Source: Cryptomeria japonica
Taxonomy: Eukaryota; Streptophyta; Pinopsida; Cupressales; Cupressaceae
Length of the DNA: 62,000 nucleotides
Direction: 5' to 3'
Assembly: GCF_030272615.1 (NCBI RefSeq)
Contig: NC_081408.1
Location: 337,374,793-337,436,792 of the forward strand
The position numbers and the translations under genes were made by a program. Below the pieces are notes generated by a model. That model was given only the letters and a program-made list of their open reading frames with translations, had not been told where the DNA came from and did no database searches. Shown here one piece after another: positions 20,920 to 32,950 of this stretch. Positions within the stretch are counted from its first letter, which is position 1; each line of letters starts with the position of its first letter.

Positions 20920-22515
20920 CATCGCCCTGGTCCCTGACTGAGGGACAGGAGCGATTTTGCTCTTGTGGGCCTCATTTCACTTCATCACCTTCGAAAATTA
21001 TATTCAACGGATTCGCAATGCCTCCTTTCATTCATTCATGCCTTGAGATCGGTTGAAATTTGGCGAGAAAATCATCTACAACAAAAATCGCTCTGGTCCC
21101 TTCCTGAGGGACAGGAGCGAACTTAAGCATTTTGGTCCTTTGTTGACGTTTGATAATCTTCAATTTGTCTTCAACGGGTTCGATTGACCTCCTTTCTTGC
21201 CTTCGAACATAAAATTTGCTTGATCTTTGCCCAGATCGTACCTTATGAAGAACTTCGCTCTGGTCCTTCAGTGAGGGACAGGAGCGAATTTGACCCTCTA
21301 GGCAAAACTTCATCATTTCATTGTTTTTTGATCAAGTCTGGATGTTCTATCATGCTCATTTCGTCCTTCACCATGCCTTTGATGTCTCGATTCGTCCAAA
21401 CAAGGTCAGGAATGGCTCAACTAAGCATTTTCGCTCTGGTCCCTTGGTGAGGGACACGAGCGATTCGCCTTGGTCCCTTGGAGAGGGACACGAGCGCATT
21501 TCGCTCTGGACCCTTGGAGAAGGACACGAGCGAAATTTGACTTTTCGCACTCTCAATCAGGACAATTTTAATGGAATATAACATTTAAGTATAAGTGACA
21601 TTTCCTTCTATGTTTCTTCTTTCTTATACTTTAAGTTATATTCCATATATACTTTCAGGATGTTTGAGAGTGGTTTCAGACCTCCAGGAGTTATATTGCA
21701 AAATCTAGTTTTTGGAGGTTTTTTCAGTTTCCAGACTTAGTCAAATTCAGGATCAGGGCATTCCAGACTTAGCCAAATTTCAGGATCAGGACCTCACTCA
21801 AGCCGGACTTGCTACCCTGTTGATCTCCCCGACAGCACTTCAAGTTATATTCATTTGATAAAATGTACCTCTTTGGACCTTCTCACATCGTCAAGACGTT
21901 AAAATCTTGCAAGGACAAAGCAAAATTGGATTTGTAGCTCCGGTCCTTCACTGAGGGACAGGAGCGATTTAGGCAATTAGCACTGTTATGGACGTCCCAA
22001 AAATCTTCAATTTATATTCAACGCATTTATCTCATGTTTTTCCTTGTTTTTGAACGTAAACTTGCCTTGACCTTTGTCTGGATTTTGCAAAATGAAGGAA
22101 ATCGCTCTGGTCCCTGGGAGAGGGACGAGAGCTACAAGGTACCTCGCCCTGGTCCCTTGGAGAGGGACAGGAGCGATTTGGTCAATATAGGTCATCCTCC
22201 TTCGTTTTTGCATCTCAAATTATATTCATTTGGCAAAGCATCTTCCCTTGGACGTCCTCAAATCATTAAGTTGTCGAAATCTTGCAAGGACAAGACGAAA
22301 TTTGAATTGTAGCTCCGGTCCTTCACTGAGGGACAGGAGCGATCTTTCCCCTGGAGGCATTTCTGTGCTCATGAAAATCTTCAATTTATATTCAATGGAA
22401 AGATCTCGTCGTTCTCCATTATTTCAAACGTAAAATTTGTCTGGACTCTGCAGGGACGATGAGATATTTGAAATTGAGCTCCCGTCCTTCACTGAGGGAC
22501 AGGAGCAATTTTGCT
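20920..22515 (-). repeat. 11-copy hairpin array of LTR D
   Basis: Same core as in LTR A. The GGGACA of successive cores lies at 20942, 21108, 21275, 21451, 21485, 21521, 21955, 22122, 22164, 22330 and 22496. Single steps are 166, 167, 176, 167, 166 and 166 bp. There are two tight clusters (three cores 34-36 bp apart at 21430-21540; two cores 42 bp apart at 22100-22180) and one gap of 434 bp filled by unrelated sequence at about 21560-21860. Several cores read GGGACACGAGCG instead of GGGACAGGAGCG. Confidence 0.9.
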
Positions 22516-22951
22516 CCTACAGGCCAAAATAACAAGATTTTTCACATTTTAACACTTCACGAGGCGAAAACAAATCAATTCCAATGCCCAGGATCAAAAT
22601 TCAAAAAAGTCAAAATTTGGTCAAAATATTCAATCAGACAAAAATTCATATTGACGGTCAACACTTAGACAAATTTAGACTCTGCGTCAACATTCCAATT
22701 GAAAATTAGACCATTCTGGCGAATTCATTTCATTCAAAATTTGCATTCTAGAAAAGGAAACTCAAAAGCCCTCAAAAACGACTGGATTTTGGTCCGAAAA
22801 GACGGTAATTAGAACCCTAAGGCTTGACCCTAAATCCAGACAACTAACAAACTAACAAAACCCTAGAAAAAGCAAAGCGAAAATGAGCAAAACGAGCAAA
22901 AAAACATGGGTCCCCATTTGCAATGGGGCGATGTGTGAAAACGTCACAACA

Positions 22952-23231
22952 GGTTGTAATGTTTGGAGCATTCTGCCACTAACTCAGCACACTGCATCGC
23001 TGGAAGGAAACCAGCAGCTTGTACAATTCCATTGTTCATCATCCTTCGTGCAATTGCGGTAGGTAGTTGAGCGCCTATGCTATACATTATCTTCTTAAAT
23101 TCCCGGAGATCGATGTGACCAAAGTTTGTGTCACCAACTTGCTTCCATTTAAAGTTCATCTTTGATTCCGGAGGGGAATCTTTGTCCACTAGAAAGTTCA
23201 TCTTGTGTGATGTCCCCGCTTTGAAGGTCAT
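22952..23231 (-). pseudogene. N-terminal part of the LTR B reading frame
   Basis: ATG 23229-23231 starts a frame homologous to the N-terminus of the LTR A product: MTFKAGTSHK against MATPKAGAS, VGDTNFGHIDLREFKK against IGDTNLGNFSVKKFRE, IVQAAGFLPAMQCAELV against IIKAAGFPPAVQCHELM. It is broken at KHYN by LTR D. Ignoring LTR D and one copy of its GGTTG duplication, the frame continues in phase into 18610 (KHYN to PTDRE), which shows the two pieces were one gene. An acceptor-like TTGTGTAG lies six bases before the ATG, as in A and D. Confidence 0.85.
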
Positions 23232-24054
23232 CCAGATCTACACAAGAACACAAATAATAAACTTAAATTATAATCTGTATTTTAGGTGCAATTTCAAAGT
23301 TTGGAGGCTAAGTAATTTATGGTTTATTCTCTTATCAACACTTAGCCTTGAAAATTGGATTTTCAAATACTTTGATATTCTGAAAATTTTAAGAAAATCC
23401 CTTGAAAAATCATCAGACTTAAGGAGTTAAAAGTCTGATTTTATCTTCAAAATCAGAATTTGGAAAAATGAAGTTCGTGCAACTCCTTGAAATTTACTCT
23501 AACTTGTTTAAAGGCAGTAAATGAGAAAGAAAGAAAGGGAAATCTGCTAAATTTATTCTCTTTAAACTTTGAGGAAAAACCTAGGTTCAAAACCCAATAC
23601 CTTGCCTTCAAAACTAATTTTCACCTTCGAATAAAGAAGAAGAATGAGAAAAGGAGCTGCTTGGAAGATGAGAATAAAATGCTAATCTCAGAAAATTAAT
23701 AAATTTGTCTTCCAAACAATCAAAACTCTTCAACAATCTGAGTTGAAATTTGTTGAAAAATGGTTGATAACTCAGAAATATACTTGAAATCTTCTTCAAA
23801 ACACTTCCAACCTTCAAAATTTACTCTCAACCTGTAGAAGCCTTTCAAATTCACCATCAACTTGCTCAAAAAGTTCGAACTTCAAATGATGAAATGAGAT
23901 AATGAAAGGCATTTGTATTGGAGTTCGAATTCTTCATTTAGAAACACGGAGAATCTTAAAAATTTGTTTCTAATTTATCCTTCATATATCGAACTTGGAC
24001 ATTTAGTCCTTAATCTTTCAAAGGAAGTTTCTAAATTTGAACTCAGTGAACTGT
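23232..24054 (-). other. LTR B U3 leader, no gene
   Basis: AT-rich U3 sequence upstream of the LTR B frame, disrupted at 24060 by LTR E. I see no open frame with protein character and no clear TATA box corresponding to those at 9911 and 20584. Confidence 0.5.
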
Positions 24055-24359
24055 CATTCTGTTGTGCAAATCGCACACCGATCCCCGTCTTGGACAGGGA
24101 CCCCCTAGTTTGTGCCTTTCTGTCCTTGCGGAAGAGGAAGGGGATATGAAGGGTCAAGTGCCGCTAAAACCAAATTCGGCCTCTAGGGCCATATTGCGAA
24201 CTTAAAACTCCCCAATTCTCGCAAAATCGCCTAAATGTGAAGAAAGAGTTAAGGCCTGCAATGATTTGAACGAATGACGATTTTCGCCAGCTGGAGTAGA
24301 AAGGGGCGAATTTCTTTGCAAAATACCAAGGTCGACAAAATCGCCCAAATGCCCAAGAG

Positions 24360-25240
24360 GGGCGAATTTCGGACTTTCAGGCCAAAATGTGAAAAGTGAA
24401 AGTTGGCAAAAGTGCCCAAAGGGCCGAATTTGGACCTTTAAGTGAAAATCTGAAAAGTGGAAAGTTGGCAAAAATGCCCCAAATGGCCAAATTCAGACCT
24501 TTTAGCCAAAATGTTAGAAAGTGAAAGTTGGCAAAAGTGCCCAAAAGGCCAAATTTGGACCTTTAAGTGAAAATCTGAAAAGTGAAAAGTTGGCAAAAAT
24601 GCCCCAAATGGCCAAATTCGGACCTTTAGCCAAAATGTTAAAAAGTAAAAGTTGGCAAAAGTGCCCAAAGGGCCGAATTTAGACCTTTAAGTGAAAATCT
24701 GAAAAGTGGAAAGTTGGCAAAAATGGCCCAAATGGCCAAATTCGGACCTTTTAGCCAAAATGTTAAAAAGTGAAAGTTGGCAAAAGTGCCCAAAGGGTTG
24801 AATTTGGACCTTTAAGTGAAAATCTGAAAAGTGAAAAGTTGGCAAAAATGCCCCAAATGGCCAAATTCGGACCTTTTAGCCAAAATGTTAAAAAGTGAAA
24901 GTTGGCAAAAGTGCCCAAAGGGCCGAATTTGGACCTTTAAGTGAAAATCTGAAAAGTGAAAAGTTGGCAAAAATGCCCCAAATGGCCAAATTCGGACCTT
25001 TTAGCCAAAATGTTAAAAAGTGAAAGTTGGCAAAAGTGCCCAAAGGGCCGAATTTGGACCTTTAAGTGAAAATCTGAAAAGTCAAAAGTTGGCAAAAATG
25101 CCCCAAATGGCCAAATTCAAACCTTTTAGCCAAAATGTTAAAAAGTGAAAGTTGGCAAAAGTGCCCGAAGGGCCGAATTTGGACCTTTAAGTGAAAATGT
25201 GAAAAGTGAAAGATGGCAAAAGACTCCAAAATCCCAAAGT
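24360..25240 (+). repeat. LTR E array: alternating 62/63-bp half-units (125-bp dimer)
   Basis: About 14 half-units start GTTGGCAAAA at 24402, 24464, 24527, 24589 and so on to about 25211. Odd units read GTGCCCAAAGGGCCGAATTT, even units ATGCCCCAAATGGCCAAATT, so the true repeat is a 125-bp dimer. Odd units contain an AAAGGGCC / GCCCAAAG block, even units a near-palindrome CCAAATTCGG. The units are about 95% alike, much closer than those of the hairpin array, so this array is younger or homogenised. Confidence 0.9.
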
Positions 25241-26000
25241 TTGCAAAAGTGCCCAAAATCCCGAAATTCACCATTAAGGGGTGAAAATGTCAAAGTTTTT
25301 AAAACTTTTCGAACGCCCCTCTTGCCCGAAATTGCTAAGAACAACTAAATTCGCGGAAGGAGTAAAAGCGTTAAAACTTGGGAAATTTTCAAATGACCCT
25401 CCAGGCGTTAAATTTTAATAGTTGTTAAATTAAATTAATTAATTTTTCAAATTGATTTATTGAAATGAAATTGATCGTTCGTAGGTCGCAGGACGTCATT
25501 AGAGAACCAGGAGAAGGCCTGAAACGACAAAGCCAAGCGCTGAGCTTAAGAGGAAGATGCACGAACGTGTTGCAAGAGCGCGAGATCTGAACCGGGCATT
25601 GGGAATCGTGCCACTGAACAAAGATGAAGTCCACCACCAGGACCAAAGATCAAAGAACACTCCGAATGCGGCAAGTCTATGCATTCTCAAGAAAAGTGCA
25701 CAGCTGGATTTAATTCCAGGAATTCAATTTCTAAAAAGCTGAAATTGTTTTATTGTAAAACAGCTTGTAGGTCCCACTCAGATATTTTGAAAGAAAGGGG
25801 AAACAAGTCAGTTGTGGACAGTTATGTTCAACTACCGGATAGACTCAAATTGAAGCCAAATAGTGGCAGGTAGTTGAAATTGTGGTTGAATGGATGAGTG
25901 AGAATTTAATGGGCATGGGTTAAGGTTGCTAGTTTCTGGAAGGCAGATTAGAACCCTTGGATGCAGTCCATCCTGGCCTCTGATTCAAAATTGTAAAAAC

Positions 26001-26007
26001 TATAAAA
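26001..26007 (+). promoter_or_regulatory. LTR E core promoter (TATA box)
   Basis: TATAAAAGG at 26001-26009, about 820 bp before the LTR end, matching the spacing in A and D. The AAACCCTAATTAGGG palindrome of A and D is absent upstream. Confidence 0.6.
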
Positions 26008-26834
26008 GGCAGAGGCCTTTCTTTTGTAAAGGGTTAGATAGTTAGAGATTTTTGTTAAATAGTTAGACTCTGGTGAGAGAGTTAGATTTTAGAGTTAGAA
26101 TAGGTTAGATTTTAAGCAGTAGCATAGAGATGCTGCAAAAATTGTTGTAATAGGCAGCTGAAATCAATATATAGACATTGATTTGGTGTTTATTGTCTTG
26201 TTTTCATCCTGTTTGCATGGTTTCTCTCAGCATTTTAGATAGATCTTTCTATTTTGGGTGTACAGGTATTTGATAGATTCAGGCTCATACCATTGAGGAT
26301 ATACTGATTGTGTATCCTTTTGTATGGTTAACCTGAGCCTTTAATTGTGCTTAGTTCAATTGCAGGTGTCCATCTGAGCTGCGCCAGAATTGGGTGCTTA
26401 TTCGTGCGTCTCCAGTCTGAAAATCTTCCAAGTCCCTTTGAAGATTGCACCGTTCCTGTAAGGTTGTGAGCTATTATGGCCAAGCAAGAATTGGTTATGT
26501 TGAATCCGTCTACCCGCATACCCGTGTTGTTAGTTTTAGATCTCCTAACCCTTTCCTTTTGCTCTTTATTACGTAATTCGAGAATCACAACAAACCAGCT
26601 TGTTGCAAATCATAAGTCCCCTTGTGCTCCCAGCAAATCACATCGACCACTCAGTAATCCCGCAGTCAAGACCTAACAATCAAAACCTTGAGGTCATCCC
26701 CTTTGATCAAACAAAAAACAGCATTCGCGATTTCCTTATCTCAAGAGAGGATAGGATACTCAACGAGTACATTCTATTCTACGTTGGTCGGATGAAGTTG
26801 CAAGTTCAGCGATTTTAGACACGTCAACACATTC

Positions 26835-27307
26835 CTTTGGCAAGTTCGAACTCTTCATCTTGTCTTTCAAATGCAAGTTTCTAATTCGAACTAAATCTGC
26901 AATATTCTCTTCCAAAGAAACTTCCATTTTGGTCTCAGTTCGAACTTCATGAGAACATTATGCTGACATCACTCAAGAATATTTCTTTGTTTTCAAACTT
27001 AGCATGCATCTCTCTTGAGGGCAGACTTTCTTTGACTTTTCCTCTTCAATCAAAGGTAGGGCGGACTTGGAGAGACTTAGGAACTTCAAATCCTTTTCGT
27101 AGGGTGGACCTCATTTTCATTGTGCACCATGTGTCATGCTAGGGTGGACTTTGACTGATTCAAGAACCTTTCCCAAGCTAGGGCGGGGTTTGTCATCTTT
27201 GCTCCCTCCATGACTCATCAAACACTTCTCCACAAGGCTGACTTCAACATGGACAGGGACCATGGAGGGCGGACTTGGTTGAGTTCATGCCACTCCTATC
27301 TAGCTTC
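26835..27307 (-). repeat. LTR B array, left part (GGCGGACTTTG repeats)
   Basis: From about 27055 the word (A/G)GGCGGACTTTG recurs about every 40 bp (27059, 27100, 27142, 27180, 27235, 27268). It is continuous with the array at 34113-34640 on the other side of copia 2. The part before 27055 is ordinary AT-rich LTR B sequence without a gene. Confidence 0.75.
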
Positions 27308-28749
27308 TGTTAGGACCCAAAGGCAACTAAAAGGGAGGAGGGGGGGGGGGGGGGGGGGGGCTGAATCAGTTGTCTCCTAATTTCAACCCAAATATAACTT
27401 AATCAAACCTAATGCATAATATTGGTAAACCAAACTTAATGCCAGTTGACAGATTAACAGTTAATAATAGTACCAGTGAAGCTTAATGCATGAAACAGAA
27501 AGAGAAACAACATCCACAACACATAACACAGATATTTGTACATGGAAACCTAGTAAGGGAAAAACCACGGTGGGAAACCTTACCCACAATCAGATGATAC
27601 TACTGCAGGTAGTATGTGTGTACAAATGGGGTCTGCACATGCAGAAAGGCCAACTCCCTAGAGCGCATTGCTCAAATGGGAGTCGCAATGACTACAGTAG
27701 GATGGTTAAATCCTAGATAATGTACTGCTCAAAATAGCATCTCCAATGTTGGATTCAGTACCGGTTAAGCTCTGATTGTCTTCTTCAAAACCTTCCTTGA
27801 ATCTTCAAATGATGTCTGCGTGAGTAGCTCTGCTTATATTCGCATATACCGAATATTACAATATTACCTTCTCTCTTCTCTATTCTATATCAATCTCACA
27901 ATTGAGATCTTACATAAATACCAAAACGTAAGACCAAATGTGTAGGTCGGCTCACTAAGAATATTATAATTAAATCAATTACAAATGAATCAATATGTGA
28001 TGCATCATGTCAGCTCAATGCATTTACAATAATAACCAACCAATAAATCATCTCCATAACGTGTCATGCTGATCTGGAATAGATAACGCTTGTCATTCCA
28101 TAACCCAGACCAATTTGTCGGTAACAGCAAATATGCCAACTCGATTAGACCAATAACCAAATCACCAAAACAAGTGTCCAAACCATGTCTTTGACATAAC
28201 CAAGTAATCTCCAACTGATAATAGATCATCTTCAGTGTCGGTGAACAATATATCGGTGACTGTGCATAAGTCACTGAAAATGCCGGTGAACATAATCTGT
28301 CAGTTCAACATAACCAAAGATCTCCAGAAAGATAAGTGTTGATAAGTGTTCACATCAATGACAAAACCAATGCAACACATCCATAATACCAACAATCTCC
28401 CCCTTTGGCATTGATGGCAACACAAGATGGAAAAACCATCTAAGAGCCAAAGCAGAAAATGCCAAAAACCAAAAACCAACAATCTCCCGAAGAGATCAAT
28501 TACCAGAAATCAAAATACTGGAATATCTCTCCCCCTAGGATAATGATTGCTAAATACAAAGTTTTTCCATAGATATCTCTCCCCCTTTGACATCAAATGC
28601 CAAAGCAATTCAAATACCAGATACAACCAGTTCATAGAACCAATTACAAATACTAACTTATCCAACTACTCCCCCTGAGAAGTAGCTCTCCTCCATCAAA
28701 GCCGGAAAAAAGGTTTCTCTGTTAATTTATGCCAGTCTGATGCCAATCT

Positions 28750-31700
28750 CCAACTATCTAAGTCTCTATCGGTGAGGGTATTACCCCAAGCTGCTCTCTG
28801 AGATATTCAAAGGCTTCTTTAGGTAAAGGCTTTGTAAAGATATCTGCAATCTGCACTTTAGTATTCACATAAACTAGTTTCACTTGCTTTGCTTCAACAT
28901 TCTCTTTCAGAAAATTGTATTTGATAGAAACATGTTTAGTTTTAGAGTGAAATACCAGATTATTTGATATATCAATTGCTGTTGAATTATCACAATAGAT
29001 GATTATAGGTTCTTTGCATTTAACCTTTATGTCCTTCAACGTTTGCCTAATCCATAATACTTGAGTACAATTAGTTGTTGCTACAACATATTATGATTCT
29101 GTTGTTGATAATGATGTACAACTCTGTTTCTTGCTCAACCATGAAATCAATCTGCTACCAAGAAAGAATGCTCTGCCGGTGGTGCTCTTTATGTCATCTA
29201 CATCTCCTGCCCAATTTGCATCGTTGTATGCACATAAATCAAAATTTTCATCTTTAGGATACCATAAACCAAGATTTGTTGTGCCTTGTAAATACCGGAA
29301 AATCTTTTTTACTATTGATTCATGATTTTCTCTAAGATTACTCTGAAATCTTGAAACAATACATACTGCATTCATAATATCAGGTCTTGTTTGTGTCAAA
29401 TACAGTAAACCTCCAATCATAGATTTATATCTTGTCGGATTAACTAGGGTCGAATCATCCTTCAGTGATAGTTTATCAGTTGTAGTCATAGGAGTACTTA
29501 CCGGTTTAGAGTTTTCCATACCAAATTTCTTTAGTAGTTCCTTCAAATACTTTGATTGACATATGAATATACCTTTATCAATCTGTGAAATCTGCAATCC
29601 TAAAAAGAATTTTATCTCCCCAATCATAGACATTTCAAATTCTTCCTACATCTTATTAGCAAAATCCTCACACAATCCATCTTCTCCTCCAAAAATGATA
29701 TCATCAACAAAAACTTCAATAACCAAGATGTCATCATTAGTCACTTTGAAATATAAGTTATTGTCAGCATTACCTTTAGTGTAACCAAGCTTCAAAAGAT
29801 ATTTGTCCAATCTAGCATACCAAGCTCTAGGAGCTTGCTTCAATCCTTATAAAGCTTTCCTTAACCTGCAAACCATATCTTTGTCATTTGTTAAAGAAAA
29901 TCCATCAAGTTGTTCAATGTAAACTTCCTCTTCAAGATCACCATTCAGAAATGCACATTTAACATCCATTTGATATACTTTATAGTTCTTGTGTGCTGCA
30001 AATGCAAGAAATAGTCTGACTGCCTCAATTCTAGCTACCGGTGAAAAGGTTTCATTGTAATCAATTCCCTCTTTCTGTGAATATCCCTTACACACTAATC
30101 TTGCTTTGTTTCTGATTACCTTACCATCTTCATTAAGTTTGCTTCTGAATACCCATTTAGTTCCAATTACATTTTTATTTTTAGGCCGGGGAACCAAAGT
30201 CCATGTATTAGTCTTTTCAATTTGTTTCAATTCATCTTCCATAGCCTTAATCCAATGTTTATCTTCACATGCCTCAATGACAAATGCTGGTTCAATTTGA
30301 GAAATTAAACATACCTCTTCATTTGCCAGTCTTCCTCTTGTCATAACTCCTTGATACTTATTCCCAATTATCTGACTTTCAGAGTGATTCAATCTTACAT
30401 ACCTGGGTGTGTTCACTTGCTGCTGTTCTTCAGTCACTATAGAATTCTCTAATGATGTCAATGTGACTGGATCTACATTCTGTATCGGTGCACTCAGTGT
30501 AGGTTCATTTATGATCATCTCAATTGTCGGTTCAGATTCTACAGATCTTGAATTGCCTCTGAACTGTTCATCTATCTTCACATTTGCACTCTCAATGATT
30601 TTCTGCAATCTTTTATTAAAACATCTATATGCCTTGCTCTTAGATGAATAACCAAGAAATATTCCTTCATCACTTCTAGGATCAAATTTACCAATATACT
30701 CATCTCTCCTAATATAACATTTGCTTCCAAATATTCTGAAATATTTAAGAGTAGGAGTATTACCAAACCATAGTTCATGAGGGGTCTTACCGATTTCACC
30801 TTTGATGTGAACTCTGTTGAATCTGTAAACCGTTGTATCCACTACTTCTCTCCAATACACATGAGGTAGGTTTTCTTCTGATATCATGCTTCTAGCTGGA
30901 TCCAGAATAGTTTTGTTCTTCCTTTCCACAACTCCATTCTGCTGGGGTGTCTGAGGTGCTGATAGTTGTCATTTGATTCCATTCACTTCATAGAATGTAT
31001 TAAATTCCTTAGATGTGAATTCGCCTCCTTGATCTGATCTTAAACATTTGATTTTCTTACCGGTTTCATTCTCTACCATTGCCTTGAATAATTCAAATTT
31101 CCCAAAAGCTTCTGATTTCTCCTTGAGAAAAGTAACTGAGCACATTCTAGAATAATCATCAATCATTAGCATAAAGTATCTATCTCCCTGTAGACTTCTA
31201 GTTCTTGCCAGACCACATAAATCAGTATGAATTAAGTCAAGAACATTATTGGATTTCTCTGGAATACTCTTAAAAGTTGTTCTAACTTGCTTTCTAAATT
31301 GACATTCCTTACATACCGGATTGTGAGGTTTTACAATCTTAGGTAAATCCCTTACTGCCTTAGTTGGACTAATCTTTACAATGCAATCAAAATTTACATG
31401 ACAAAGTCTCTTATGCCATAACCAACTTTCATCAATATATGCAATCAAGCATGTCTTCTCATTGTTATTCAAATGAAAGATATTACCTCTAGTCTGATTA
31501 CCGATTGCAATTTCCAAACCAGTTCTGTTCAAGATTTTACATTTACCATTCTTGAATTGTAACTGAAATCCTTTTTCAACTAATTGACCAACACTTAAAA
31601 GATTGTGCTTCAAACCTTCAACATAATAAACGTTGTCAGTATTGTGCTTACCATCAAAAGATATAGTGCCTTTTCCTTTGATCAAACAAGCTTTATCATC

Positions 31701-31950
31701 CCCAAATCTTACTAGACCTCCATTGTATTCCTGAAAAGTTAAAAATTTACTTTTATCACCAGTCATATGATGTGAGCATCCGGAATCTATAATCCATTCA
31801 TCCTTTTCTTCAACTTTAGCTGCCAGGCCTGCTCTACCGGTGGAATAGTAGGTGTTGGTTGATCTTCTGTTATTGCAACAAAAGCCCATCCATTGTCTGT
31901 CGGTTCCTCATCATCATCATCAGTAACTCCTTCATCAGCATAGTAACATG
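28750..31950 (-). pseudogene. Copia 2 pol (protease, integrase, RT, RNase H), broken
   Basis: Pieces follow the copia order. Protease is at WIIDSGCSHHMTG (about 31790). The integrase zinc site reads HKRLCHVN...CKEC, and its catalytic aspartates lie in IHTDLCG and RSDQGGEF. The integrase C-part and linker run 30929 to about 30300. Reverse transcriptase shows [27 protein letters not shown] and [19 protein letters not shown], with FVDDIIFGG near 29710. RNase H shows DANWAGD and IIIYCDNSTAIDI. Stops or shifts lie near 30965, 29845, 29640 and 29085, so it cannot make a whole polyprotein. Sequence is otherwise well kept, so decay is recent. The [13 protein letters not shown] motif is common to several copia lineages; I do not choose one. 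Confidence 0.9.
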
Positions 31951-32017
31951 ATTTGTCTCTATTCTTCTTGAATCGGTATCTCTGATACTCAAGGTTAGAC
32001 TTATATGTTCTTTTAGC

Positions 32018-32950
32018 TTATTCTCTCAATCTTGCATGTCTATCAGGACACCTAGATGCCATATGACCAATTTTATTGCAGTTAAAACATTTAAATGGTG
32101 CTTTACCTTCATACTTACTTCCAACTGGACCTTTAGGCATTTTCCTTGCAAATAGTGCTTCAAGCTCTTCCAGTTCTTCATTTTCCTTTCTGATGTCTTC
32201 CAGTTCTTCATTTTCCTTTCTGATGTCTTCAAGTTCTTTTGCATAAAGTGCTTTCCAATCAGATTTCTCAGATGATGATGAAGATGTTGCAGATGATGAT
32301 GATGCTTTGAAAGCTAAATCTGTCTTAGTTGTAGCAATAGGACCAAATTCCTCAAACTCAAAAGCTGAAAGTTTTCCAACCAAAGTATCTCTAGATACTG
32401 ATGTATTAGGCATTGTTCTCAATTCATTAATAGCAGTTACTTTCATTTTGTATGTTGGTGGCAATGCTCTTAAAACTTTAGAAACAATCTCATCTTCACT
32501 TAAGGATCCTCCACAACATTGTATACCCAAAACAATTTCATTAACTCTTTCCATAAAAGCAGAAATTCTTTCATCTTCTTCCATTTTCAGATGTTCATAC
32601 CTGACCCGGAAGCATTCCAGTTTTAAAATTTTGACAATGGTATCACCTTCATTCAATGTCTCCAATTTATCCCAAATAGCTTTAGCAGTAGATCGGTCCG
32701 ATAATCCCATGATTTGCTAATCTGACAATGCGCTCAAAAGTGCTTCTCTTGCTTTGCAATCATTCTCCTGATCTTTAGCCAAGTTTGGTGGATTAGGTTG
32801 ACTCTGTGTAGGATCAACATAGCCATTCTTTGTAACATCCCATATGTCTCTTCCAATGCAATTCAGATGTGTCTCCATTCTGATCTTCCATATACCATAG
32901 CTGGTTCCATCAAGTTTCGGACTGTCCTTCCTGAAATAGTTAGTTGCCAT
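32018..32950 (-). pseudogene. Copia 2 gag
   Basis: ATG at 32948-32950 starts MATNYFRKDSPKLDGTSYG, a typical copia Gag N-terminus, near the 5' LTR. One in-frame TAG at 32717-32719 breaks it. The UBN2-like core follows (AKAIWDKLETLNEGD, ERISAFMERVNEIV, LPPTYKMKVTAI). A short tandem repeat of EDIRKENEEL occurs near 32180-32230. A CCHC knuckle (CFNCNKIGHMASRC) lies near 32070. The frame stops at 32018 before protease, where a shift separates it from the next piece. Confidence 0.88.

Larger units (their letters stand above)
18616..22951 (-). mobile_element. LTR D: 4.3-kb solo LTR without the long frame
   Basis: The ends are TGTTGACGTG (18616) and CGTCACAACA (ending 22951), flanked by an exact target duplication GGTTG (18611-18615 and 22952-22956). 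No internal region is present, so it is a solo LTR left by LTR-LTR recombination. It shares with LTR A the end hairpin, 166-bp hairpin array, internal TATA, acceptor-like site, telobox palindrome, LTR TATA and R/U5. It lacks the 3.2-kb frame and has a 52-codon frame at that place. It interrupts the LTR B reading frame. Confidence 0.92.
24060..26829 (+). mobile_element. LTR E: 2.8-kb solo LTR in opposite orientation
   Basis: The ends are TGTTGTGCAA (24060) and CACGTCAACA (ending 26829), with an exact target duplication CATTC (24055-24059 and 26830-26834). Orientation follows from the TATAAAA at 26001-26007 and the shared R/U5 landmarks (reverse of ACTTATCCTCTCTTGAG at about 26740, TGATTTGCTGG near 26635 read on the minus strand). 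It has its own U3 array (24360-25240) and the acceptor-like TTCGTAG / GTCGCAGG at about 25485, but the start codon that follows is ACG here and no long frame is present. It is a diverged member of the A/B/D family. Confidence 0.88.

Noticed and set aside
24202-25348. Phe-rich repeat proteins (FANFHFSDFHLKVQI-like) on the minus strand
   Set aside because: A by-product of the 125-bp dimer array in LTR E; no start or promoter context on that strand.
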